Shown in pieces: positions 46,501 to 52,600 of a stretch of 64,000 nt of DNA. A model generated the notes under the pieces. It made no database searches, was not told where the DNA came from, and saw only the letters and a list, made by a program, of their open reading frames with translations. The DNA comes from Miscanthus floridulus (taxonomy: Eukaryota > Streptophyta > Magnoliopsida > Poales > Poaceae): positions 16,393,100 to 16,457,099 of the forward strand of contig NC_089581.1 of the NCBI RefSeq assembly GCF_019320115.1. The letters run 5' to 3'. How positions within the stretch are numbered: position 1 is the stretch's first letter; each line of letters opens with the position of its first letter. Both the position numbers and the translations under genes were made by a program.

Positions 46501-49009
46501 ATGGCTTATCCATTCTTCAATATACGGATGACACAGTGATCTTCATGAGCCATGATGTTGAAAAAGCAGTTAATATGAAACTACTGCTAAGTACTTTTGA
46601 GCAACTACCTGGCCTAAAGATAAATTTCCACAAAAACAAAGTCTTTTGTTTTGGACAAGCTAAAGATCATGAAGAGTTTTATTCGCAGCTGTTTGGATGT
46701 GCCAGTGGTAAATATCCATTTCGCTACCTGGATTTACCTATGCATTTTAGGAAACTATATAATAAAGACTGGAAGTGTATAGAAGAGAGAATCGAAAAAA
46801 GACTTAGTGGGTGGAAAGGGAAACTACTTACAGTCGATGGTCGTTTGGTACTCATAAACTCGGTGCTATCTAGTTTACCGATGTTCATTATGTCATTTTT
46901 CGAACTACCGAAAGGGGTGGTGGAAAAAATTGATTGTTTTAGGTCTTGCTTTTACTAGCAAAATGACCAACACAAAAGGAAATACAGGTTAGCCAAGTGG
47001 GAAGTTATGTGCCAGCCTAAGGACCAGGGAGGTCTAGGGATACATAATTTAGAGATTCAAAATAAATGTTTGCTCAGTAAGTGGTTGTTTAAGTTATTAA
47101 ATGAGGATGGGCTGTGGCAAGAATTATTAAGAAATAAGTACATTAAAAATAAGACTCTTGCAAGCTGTGAAAAGAAACCAACAGACTCACATTTCTGGAA
47201 AAGCCTTATGAATATTAAAGATAACTTCATGGAGTTAGGACATTTTAATGTCAAAGATGGGACACAAACCAGATTTTGGGATGATACTTGGCTGGGCAAC
47301 AAACCTCTCAAAGATAGATTTTCTGCGTTATTTAATATTGTAAGAAGAAAACAAGACACTATAGCTACAGTCTTGAGTTTCCCAGTACTAAATATCTCAT
47401 TTCGGAGACATTTGGTGGGTGCGAACTTAACAAATTAGCATCGAATTGTAGCTTCTTTACAACAGATAAACTTACTACAGGAAAGAGATGTGTTTATGTG
47501 AGATTTAAATGCCTCTGGGGCTTTTACAGTCAAGTCTATGTATGCTGCATTAATTAACAATGGGGTGAGAGTGTCGCAAGATATTTAGCAAACGAAGCTG
47601 CCGATGAAAATAAAAGTTTTCATGTGGTATCTAAAAAGAGGAGTGATTCTAACCAAAGACAACTTGGCTAGGAGAAATTAGAATGGAGACAAAAGTTGTT
47701 GTTTCTGCCACGTTTCAGAGACAATTCACCATCTCTTTTTTTATTGCTTTTATGCTAAATTTTTGTGGCGCTCTATACATATACTTTTTGGGATATCACC
47801 TCCCACAAATATAGATGTTTTGTTCTATCATTGGTCTAAATTGGGAAACAAAAAGTACAATACATTGTTATTAACAGCAGCTTTCGCACTTCTTTGGGCA
47901 ATCTGGATAACAAGGAATGAGGTGGTTTTTGACAAATGCAAACCAAAATCTCTTTTGCAGGTACTATTCCGAGGAACGCACTGGCTTCGTCATTGGGCAA
48001 ACTTACAGCGGCATGAAGATCTTAAAGATCAAATGATCTCTGTGGCACAACACCTAGAGACGTCGGCTTTAGATTTCTTTGGATCCAATGGTTGGCTTTC
48101 ACAAAGGCATGTTGGTTTGGTTTAATAAAAAACTTTTTACCTATTCCGTTAGTCGTGTGTGTGGTTGTAAGTTTTACTTCAACCGAACTTTGTGCCCAGG
48201 TTTGAAGTCTGTAATAATTGGTCTGATTCTATCCTTGGATAGATGAAGCCGGATATTTTATCCATTATCTAAAAAAAAACTTGACAGAGCATTGCCATGA
48301 GCCCCAATTACCTGTGAGCAGCAGCAGGAATGAACCTTCAGGCTGTGCGAGGAAAGACACTGTCTTGGCAACCTTTTCCAAGCATTCCTTACTCTGCACC
48401 AACAACCACCGAATAATGACCATTTCTCCTCGATCTTTCCTCTTATCTCAAACGTTAAGAACTAATCAAACAGTTTTTAATGGGTAATCTCTGGTAGGGT
48501 AGAAACAGTACCAGATAGGGAGGGTCGGCAACGACGACGCGGTAGACGTGCTTCATCGCCGGCGGCAGCTCCTCCGGTCGGTTGTAGTCGTAGAAGGTGA
48601 AGTCGCCGCCGTACTGCCCGAACCGCTCGTCGTACTCCAGCAGCTGCGCGGGCACTCCCGGGTCGGTCTTCTTCAGGTAGGCGTAGAGCGTCGGGCACGC
48701 GATGCAAGCCACGGCGCTGGCGGCTGAGCCTGAGCCAGAAGTGGAGACAAGGCGGATGACCTCCTCCACCAGCGCCCGCGCGGTGCGCTCGTCGTACCAG
48801 AACTGGCTCAGCCGCCAGTCCTCCGGGACCAGCTCTACCCCGCCATCCCCTCCTCCAGTTTCATCCTGCTCCTCCGACTGCTGCTGTTCCACCAGGAATT
48901 CCCGGAGCGCCTCCATCGCTGCAGCGCTCAGCTGAGGCACATCGTCGTCGTCTTCCTCCCCTCTGACCTCCCCGCCCACCGTCTCATCCTCCACACCGCT
49001 AGCCGCCAT
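7561..49009 (-). CDS. EEF1AKMT1: EEF1AKMT1/EFM5-type protein-lysine methyltransferase with a 40.6 kb intron
   Basis: A complete gene of three exons: 49009-48512, 48393-48312 and 7724-7561 (TAA), 247 codons plus stop. It belongs to the N6-adenine-MTase-like family of SAM-dependent enzymes that methylate a lysine of translation elongation factor 1A in the cytosol (EFM5 in yeast, EEF1AKMT1/N6AMT2 in human). Exon 1 carries [34 protein letters not shown] and the catalytic DPPY motif (VVADPPYL). Exon 2 gives [15 protein letters not shown] and the start of the LLLLTG strand. Exon 3 continues with [12 protein letters not shown], the Asn-rich [17 protein letters not shown], and ends [10 protein letters not shown]. 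Phases match (0 at intron 1; 1 at intron 2, rebuilding GGG). The ATG at 49009 follows a short Ala-rich lead. Intron 1 is 118 bp. Intron 2 (48311-7725) is almost wholly transposons, but no exon is damaged. It shares a divergent promoter with the Tousled-like kinase. Confidence 0.9.
8000..8195 (-). mobile_element. Short solo LTR
   Basis: On the minus strand it starts TGTTGGGGCAGG and ends TACGCCAACA, giving inverted TGTTGG/CCAACA ends. A CTATAAAAGG TATA-like box lies inside. The flanking 5-mers AATAT and AACAT differ by one base, as in an aged target-site duplication. At 196 bp it could be a TRIM-type or small Copia LTR. No internal element remains. Confidence 0.55.
8188..8273. repeat. 41-bp tandem duplication, period 45
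   Basis: A segment starting CCCCAACAAACATGAATG occurs at 8188-8228 and 8233-8273 with one mismatch. The first copy includes the last bases of the solo LTR, so the duplication is younger than that insertion. Confidence 0.9.
8901..9310. mobile_element. Tourist-like (PIF/Harbinger) MITE
   Basis: The ends are GGCCCTGTTTGGTTC and, inverted, GGGGGTGTTTGGTTC, with TAA on both sides (8898-8900 and 9311-9313). The interior is a long imperfect palindrome containing AATTAGGCTTAATAGATTC, a motif very common in grass MITEs. About 66 bp at its right end (AGTCCTCCTAATTAGC and following) are tandemly duplicated. Confidence 0.7.
9416..9785 (+). repeat. MULE left TIR
   Basis: The inverted copy is at about 35765-36142. 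Long stretches are identical or nearly so, for example TACCATTACAATTCGGCT and CCCAGTGTTGCC. The inner boundary is approximate, because similarity fades over a GC-rich segment. Confidence 0.85.
11108..12422 (+). repeat. Tat-1 5' LTR
   Basis: About 1.3 kb. It contains the GC-rich minisatellite (about 11205-11545) and a promoter region with TATA box CTATAAAAT (12111-12119). It ends GTTCAAAACACCGACA. The partner is 23280-23807 plus 31898-32709. Confidence 0.92.
11205..11545 (+). repeat. GC-rich minisatellite in the Tat-1 5' LTR
   Basis: About a dozen degenerate copies of a 27-28 bp unit around GGCTCCGCCTCGCCCGAC, separated by variants of GTCTGAGG. Because it has few stops it creates long spurious minus-strand open frames. 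The partner array is at 23395-23740. Confidence 0.85.
12471..14400 (+). pseudogene. Tat-1 gag
   Basis: The ATG at 12471 follows the primer-binding region. The frame reads to 13367, then continues in shifted frames. Recognisable capsid-type pieces are [31 protein letters not shown] and VIGAFLSGM, followed by a basic stretch ([13 protein letters not shown]) and a degenerate Cys/His segment ([17 protein letters not shown]). Gag packages the element RNA into virus-like particles. In-frame TAG codons break it, for example inside NF*GTY and YR*KAGE, and a TGA inside GP*TTKE. Confidence 0.85.
14640..18488 (+). pseudogene. Tat-1 pol (protease, RT, RNase H, integrase)
   Basis: Protease: [13 protein letters not shown] near 14758-14797. 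Reverse transcriptase: 15391 to about 16290, with [20 protein letters not shown] and the catalytic AYVDDIVV near 15908-15931. RNase H: TARKWALEL-type remnant and [16 protein letters not shown] (about 16757). Integrase: 17071-18300 with CEGCQYY (zinc finger), [20 protein letters not shown] and a frameshift just before the catalytic Glu region (QVERVNGML). The pol reading ends [11 protein letters not shown] at 18488. At least ten stop codons and several frameshifts interrupt it. No chromodomain follows. Confidence 0.88.
19107..19430 (-). pseudogene. Tat-1 antisense ORF A
   Basis: From an ATG at 19430 the minus strand encodes [19 protein letters not shown], a TAG, then an in-frame continuation to 19107 ending LEDPTEW. 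The later part has an internal two-fold repeat ([14 protein letters not shown] and [14 protein letters not shown]). A minus-strand CTTAAATAGG TATA-like box lies near 19627-19636, about 200 bp upstream. Antisense genes downstream of pol are known in Tat elements such as maize Grande. I do not recognise the product. Confidence 0.5.
20662..21410 (+). repeat. Large imperfect tandem duplication in the Tat-1 3' region
   Basis: The segment starting GACCGAGGTTTGAAGG (about 20662-20945) recurs as GACCGAGGTTCGAAGG (about 21151-21410). Shared landmarks in order are AAGGCCGCC or GAGGCCGCC, CAGGGGAG or TAGGGGAG, and GAGGCGGGTT or AAGGCGGGCC. The period is about 490 bp and divergence is high. Confidence 0.75.
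22111..22434 (-). CDS. Tat-1 antisense ORF B
   Basis: An uninterrupted 107-codon minus-strand frame, beginning [19 protein letters not shown] and ending [11 protein letters not shown]. It is acidic, probably helical, and has no recognised catalytic motif. A CTATAAAACC TATA-like box (22602-22611, minus) lies about 170 bp upstream of the ATG. It stays open in an element whose gag and pol are full of stops, although a 107-codon frame can survive by chance. It corresponds in position to the antisense gene of Grande-type Tat elements; the role is unknown. Confidence 0.55.
   Translation of the reverse strand: MAQVVFDDLGVTQPEETSSLAAHSAGIMAWVGQLEEDAFHAGITQAFTIARSHYDREINLEVMSLGFVPGYEDSELDEIEKAVTPIARNLLNRLKDMVLPLRKLLVE
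22602..22611 (-). promoter_or_regulatory. TATA-like box for antisense ORF B
   Basis: The minus strand reads CTATAAAACC at a plausible distance upstream of the ATG at 22434. This is inferred from sequence and position only. Confidence 0.45.
23061..23279 (+). repeat. 90-bp tandem repeat next to the Tat-1 3' LTR
   Basis: GGCGATTCTATCCGAATCA starts at 23061, 23151 (one change) and 23241, an exact 90-bp period with 2.4 units. Each unit contains a GGGGGCTCGGGGGCTAC-like purine-rich tract. The last, truncated unit abuts the LTR start at 23280 and presumably serves as polypurine tract. Confidence 0.92.
23808..24276 (+). repeat. Tat-2 5' LTR
   Basis: 469 bp, with a TATA-like ACTATATAGG at 24051-24060. 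It ends CGTCGATA where the other copy ends CGTCGACA (a C-to-T change). Confidence 0.9.
24325..26730 (+). pseudogene. Tat-2 gag
   Basis: The ATG at 24325 opens a frame ([13 protein letters not shown]) readable through TAG codons at 24391, 25747, 25999 and 26581. The capsid-type core is at 26011-26583, with [29 protein letters not shown] and EAFITGLRF. Long Arg/Asp/Asn-rich repeats lie on both sides of the core, and a [14 protein letters not shown]ys/His segment closes the region. All interruptions are single nonsense codons, not frameshifts. Confidence 0.9.
26731..30842 (+). pseudogene. Tat-2 pol (protease, RT, RNase H, integrase)
   Basis: Protease: [12 protein letters not shown] near 27145 and [12 protein letters not shown]. 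Reverse transcriptase: an open 393-codon frame, 27745-28926, with [20 protein letters not shown] and AYVDDVVV near 28309. RNase [16 protein letters not shown] near 29170, then a deletion of about 100 bp at 29227 that shifts frame and removes the middle of the domain; the frame resumes at [13 protein letters not shown]. Integrase: about 29790-30842, with [42 protein letters not shown] and the ending [10 protein letters not shown]. Nonsense TAG or TGA codons occur at 27130, 27238, 27661, 27721, 28924, 29764, 30145 and 30807. Confidence 0.9.
30843..31367. other. Tat-2 post-pol spacer
   Basis: AT-rich sequence between the end of pol and the antisense ORF. It has no recognised gene and may contain the 3' end of an antisense transcript. 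Confidence 0.55.
31368..31880 (-). CDS. Tat-2 antisense ORF
   Basis: A minus-strand frame of 170 codons. The first ~55 are antisense of the LTR remnant. The rest is acidic ([29 protein letters not shown]) followed by a Pro/Ser-rich tail ([19 protein letters not shown]). It lies where Tat elements carry antisense genes. The LTR deletion may have fused it to a new 5' end. Function unknown; it may not be expressed. Confidence 0.4.
   Translation of the reverse strand: MVGSLPRGMPKVVDYRQTGAQATNEMVTQDRHEVLSRFGRREDVIPTSCVGLYDTCSLPLIDLKRLEVGYPKEVDPDKAEELRMTQLDLLAKIIGDINLCGGATPPVQGTPSTSQLGAPSSLSQPAKPAVSTSQASVGPSSSARSMPESPRPEHDVRPSEQQAPRAPASQ
31716..31892 (+). repeat. Tat-2 3' LTR, truncated
   Basis: Matches only the last ~175 bp of the 5' LTR (for example GGCGGCCGAACCTGGATAAA). 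The U3 part and TATA region are missing, so a deletion must have joined internal sequence to the R-U5 part. Confidence 0.85.
34451..35057. other. MULE internal spacer between convergent genes
   Basis: AT-rich DNA between the 3' ends of the transposase gene (+) and the second MULE gene (-). It presumably holds 3' UTRs. No gene is recognised. Confidence 0.6.
35058..35619 (-). pseudogene. Second MULE gene: GRF-type zinc finger with C-terminal membrane helix
   Basis: On the minus strand an ATG at 35619 opens exon 1 (to 35481, donor GTGAG). Exon 2 runs from about 35394 to 35058. Exon 1 has [10 protein letters not shown] and [11 protein letters not shown]. Exon 2 has [15 protein letters not shown], completing a C-x2-C...C...C pattern typical of GRF zinc fingers. 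A probable coiled coil follows ([18 protein letters not shown]), then a basic KRKW and a hydrophobic helix ([19 protein letters not shown]) ending KRW. A TAA at 35163-35165 separates the coiled coil from the helix in the same frame, and the acceptor seems to carry one extra G. It is convergent with the transposase, the arrangement of mudrA and mudrB in maize MuDR, but it does not resemble mudrB. The function is unknown; nucleic-acid binding at a membrane is only an inference from domains. Confidence 0.65.
35765..36142 (-). repeat. MULE right TIR
   Basis: Inverted partner of the left TIR. It carries the upstream region and probable promoter of the minus-strand second gene, whose ATG is at 35619. 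Confidence 0.85.
37548..38350 (+). repeat. 5' LTR of the gag-protease element
   Basis: 803 bp. TATA-like ACTATAAAC is at 37908-37916. Near its 3' end it holds GAGCAGTGGTGTAACGG followed by GGTTCGAATCG, which resemble Pol III A and B boxes. Confidence 0.95.
38499..38730 (+). repeat. Duplicated LTR end plus PBS start in the leader
   Basis: Bases 38126-38357 (last 225 bp of the LTR plus ATTGGTA of the PBS) recur at 38499-38730, offset 373 bp, with few changes. The second PBS copy is incomplete (ATTGGTAGACG). Confidence 0.93.
38731..39607. other. Leader of the gag-protease element
   Basis: AT-rich untranslated leader between the duplicated LTR end and the gag start. No ORF of note. Confidence 0.7.
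39608..41332 (+). pseudogene. Gag and aspartic-protease polyprotein of the non-autonomous element
   Basis: The ATG at 39608 begins [17 protein letters not shown]. The gag domain has [30 protein letters not shown] and [20 protein letters not shown] at 40340-40342 (probably TGG before) interrupts, then the same frame runs on to the knuckle [14 protein letters not shown] and an aspartic-protease-like part with [20 protein letters not shown] and [10 protein letters not shown]. After 41332 a one-base frameshift leads into [20 protein letters not shown] and NLLQEFV, which in complete elements leads to reverse transcriptase. Here it leads into a short tandem repeat and the polypurine tract instead. 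The similarity is to chromovirus-type Ty3 elements. Confidence 0.9.
41333..41576 (+). repeat. Post-protease remnant with 2-unit tandem repeat and polypurine tract
   Basis: GATGGAGTCGAGGACGACTC followed by GGAGGGGATGATGAGGACAT repeats about 59 bp later. The unit contains a purine-rich tract and the first bases of the LTR (TGATGAGGACATCGCCA), so it looks as if the tract plus LTR start was duplicated here. Confidence 0.8.
41577..42379 (+). repeat. 3' LTR of the gag-protease element
   Basis: 803 bp, same length as the 5' copy. Differences seen are mostly single C/T or A/G changes, for example TTTGGGC versus TTTGGAC. Confidence 0.95.
44538..48125 (+). pseudogene. LINE ORF2 (endonuclease, reverse transcriptase)
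   Basis: Endonuclease: [35 protein letters not shown] and ISDHTPLLF (44538 to about 45230). Reverse transcriptase: [48 protein letters not shown] and the catalytic YTDD near 46525 (about 45808-46950). The C-terminal part has [19 protein letters not shown] and a zf-RVT region ([21 protein letters not shown]) ending at 48125. Stops or frameshifts are at about 44846, 45010, 45800, 46140, 46958, 47438, 47500-47590 and 47680. The element cannot make a full ORF2 product. Confidence 0.9.
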
Positions 49010-49698
49010 CGCATCCACCGTTGGTCTGCTGCGCAGTGATGAGGACTGAGGGAGGCGGCGGCGCGGGGCACCCTGTACCTGTAGTAAACGCTCCGCTGGT
49101 CCACTCCTCCAATACGGCGAACCAATGGGCTTAACGAAATGAGCATTTATGGAGTCACCACATGGGCCTCGTCGCCCCAAAGGCCCAGTGAGCCTGACGG
49201 AAAGAGCAGTAATAAAGCGGAGTGGCAATGGAATCGCTCGCGCAGGGGAGGGGGGAACTGGGAAGGGAGCGGAAGAGAGGTGGGTGACCGCCGCGCCTCC
49301 GTCCAGCCTTCCAGTTCCAGGCGTGGCGAACTAGGCAAGCGGCACACTCCGCCTCCGCATACGCTCCTCGAGTGAGCTCCAGTTGCCGCCGCCGCCGTAC
49401 TCAGCAGCAGAGACCGGCGAGTCAACAGGTAGCAGAGGGGGTGGAGGGGAGCAATTCCTGTTCGCCCGGTCACCGCCCGCTCGGAGCATTCCCGCTGCTG
49501 CGTCCGCCTCAGTTTGCCGTCGCCCTGTTGCACGTACGGCTAGGGTTTGGAGATAGATCCGCCCGCCGCCCCGCCGGCTCGTGTGGAGGCGCGCAGTGGT
49601 GCGGGGAGGAATAGAGGAAGTGCCTGGCTCGCGCGGTTTTCGTTCCTTGTTCTGGAAGCTTCAGGGCGCGCGATCCGGTTCCGTCGCAATCGGTAGCA
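49010..49698. promoter_or_regulatory. Divergent promoter region, methyltransferase / Tousled-like kinase
   Basis: The two start codons are 689 bp apart and head to head. The centre has CCAAT at 49122-49126, TGGGCC at 49163-49168 and GGCCCA at 49182-49187, typical of TATA-less housekeeping promoters in plants. The kinase-proximal half is GC-rich and probably 5' UTR. Shared control is inferred, not shown. Confidence 0.6.
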
Positions 49699-52600
49699 AT
49701 GTCGGGCTCGTCCGCGGCAGGGGAGGACATAGTGCAGCACCTATCGTCCAATTCCAACCCGTCTTCGTCGAAGCTTGCCAAGCTCGAGGCCCGCATGGCC
49801 GGCAAGGCTGTCTCCGCGCCATCGTCACCGCCGCACCATCCCATGGCTGCCCCCGCCTCCGCCCCCGCCATATCCTTCATGGACCAGGAGGAGCTGCCTG
49901 AGACTTCCTCTTCCGATGATGATGTCAGTCCTAAACCTTGAGCTTCTCTCTTACTTTCCCTCTTTTTTTTTTTTTGCTCCAGTACAGTAGCGTGATCGCT
50001 TGGCATCTTTGATTTCCTTGCTCACACATTGGCTATGTTGCTATGATCTCTTTCTAGCCAGAACTATTTGTGCTATTTCTTTTGTTATTATAAACATGTG
50101 CACGTGGTTTGCTAGTGTAACTGACAACAAATTAGGCAAAATAATTCCACCTCTAGTTTTATCCTTATTATGCTAGCCCTGATCCCATTCCATTATTCTG
50201 TTTTTGCTGATTAGAACTGCGAGGAGTTTTTGATACAAAAGAATACCCTGAAGCGGCCGAGATCTCCAGATGGTGACAACATCCTTGCTCTTGGAAATTT
50301 TGAGGTGGGCTCATCTGTTAGGAACTGAATAGTTAATCTCTTATGATTCTCTCCTGCATTCTTTGTGTGCTCATGAGTCTGAATATTCTTTTCAATTGGT
50401 GGATTCTCTTGTAATTTGAGAATCAGGGTTCGGCAAACGAGGCAGCAAAGATTTTAGATGTCACGGATACAAGACCATCCTTGGACAATTCAAATAGGAA
50501 AAAACAAGGCCGTGGAAGGGGTCGTGCTGGTACAGGCCGAGGCCGTGGCTCAAAGACTGCTGATCAGACACGACTGATTTCGACTTCCTCAGCAGTTGTA
50601 ACAAATGGTCAACTAGATAAATTAACCAACAAGGTACGATGTGTGATGTGTCTGTACCGTGCTAGTATCCTGCACATTCTCATGTGCAAACTTCTGGCCC
50701 TTCTCATCAGAGCTATTTCTAGGTCATTTGATTACCTAAGCACAATGAATATATTATTGAAGAAATTGTTGTTTTGAAGGCACTTCCTATTTAAGGGTAA
50801 AGTTTGGTCAGTTACAGTATGCTGAAATAGATCTTCTAGTAAATTATAAACATTTATGACTTAATAAAAGTTGGTAACTAAGAGAAAATTTGCACCTATC
50901 CATAGATATCTATAACACTTTTGAACTACATAGTGAGAATTTTGAAATTTTGCAGATCTAATGAAATAGATGAATCTGTACAAGCTTATGTTCAAAGATA
51001 GCCTGGACTTGTTCAATTTTAATAATGTCTTGATCAAAGTACTAGGATACAAGATCTGCCATCTGCGAGTGTTCTTCTGAAGGATCTGTTTTTGGAGAAA
51101 CTCATTAACAGGCCGTTAGTGTTTTTAACTTTTTATATCCTGATTCAAATGGTTTTGAAAAACAGCACGACGCCCCAGGTCTTGTTTGTGACAATTGGCC
51201 GCACGGATAGTTTGAAAGGTTTTGGGTAAACCATTATGTTTGACAACACTAATGTTTTTCACCCTATGGACAGAACTATTTTCTCCATAATCCATATTTA
51301 CAATCTCCATCACTGGAAAGTGTGGACACATGCATATACAAAAATGCATTCAATGATGAACAGTTGATTGATGAACCCTATTATACAGTAATTTATCCTA
51401 ACCTGCTAATTATGAGCACAATTCAACAGGAATCCCGATCGAGTGTTCAACTGGGCCATGACGACAGGGCTGCTTTACAGGTAACTCATTGCTTGACATC
51501 ATCATCTTCTGCCAAATTTCTAAATATCTCCATCCTTTTCTAGTCACACTATCACAGTATTGATCCGGATGTGTCCTTTTGGAACTGTCTATGTTTCATG
51601 TTTGCCTGCTTCTGAATATGTCCTTTTGGATGTCTAATTAATAATACATAAACATGGAGTCTTTCAAATGGCTTCTGTACATGGTTTTCATTCTTTTTTC
51701 CCTCTCATTGCTGGGATAGTTTCCACTTACTTTCATCTTCACCTGCCAGTTTAGGCAATCCAACCCTGTAAAGTAGTATGGTGTAGTTAAGATTTTCTCA
51801 GAAGTAATAAAGCATAAACAGTGTTAGTGAAATATTTTACTGATGCCATGCCACTTTGGATGCTTATGAATAGACTGTACCAAAAATCTGTATGTGTTCT
51901 CATTTTTGTTTTAAAATTCTATTCTTAAGCACTCTCCATTTAATAGGAAGAATTGTCAATGTTACGTGGCAAAGTTGCATTTTTGGAGGAGGAACTTTCT
52001 AAATCACGTCAAGAAGCAACAAATTACCATCAACTTAGTGATAGGTTAGCAAAAGTAAGGAGATACTTGCTATCAATTTTCATTTAATCATGTATTTTTA
52101 GTGTCTTGATTGACATGTTGACTTTGCATCATTCTTACAGGAATTGAAGGATCTCAAAGATCATGACCATCAAATGAGATCTAAGGTTGGTAGCATGTTA
52201 TCTTATGGTTTACCATATTTGTTTTAGCTACTGCCATTCTTTCATTTGTGTACGCTGGTCTGCTATATTTGGGAAACTTTAAGTCCACTGTTTAGGCATA
52301 TCATGGTGAATAACTGTTGTAAATACCTCACTTTGTTCTATATGCACATGATCTTCTACTGTTGTCACCTGTTAGAAGCTGTGTGTGTCAGTGTGTACAA
52401 TATACTTTTCCTTCTTATAATGGTCAGGCGCACTACATATGTAATTTTTTTAGACCAATGGAGATTTTACTTATGTGCATATGTGCTTGCTGCATGCATG
52501 TTGTTTGTCCACATGGTTTGGATGTGGGTTTTGTGCTTTCCTTTTTTATTTCTTTGTGTGGTGGGGGCCATGGTGGAAGTGAGCTTACTGTACTTGTTTA

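Larger units (their letters stand above)
36303..48278 (+). mobile_element. L1-type LINE with a nested LTR element
   Basis: A 16-bp duplication ACTTGACAGAGCATTG flanks it (36287-36302 and 48279-48294), and it ends in a short poly-A (48271-48279). Without the nested LTR element it is about 7.1 kb. It has two ORFs typical of plant L1 elements: ORF1 with Gly/Arg-rich part and CCHC knuckle, and ORF2 with endonuclease, reverse transcriptase and C-terminal zf-RVT domain. The 5' end appears complete or nearly so. It is transcribed antisense to its host gene. Confidence 0.93.
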
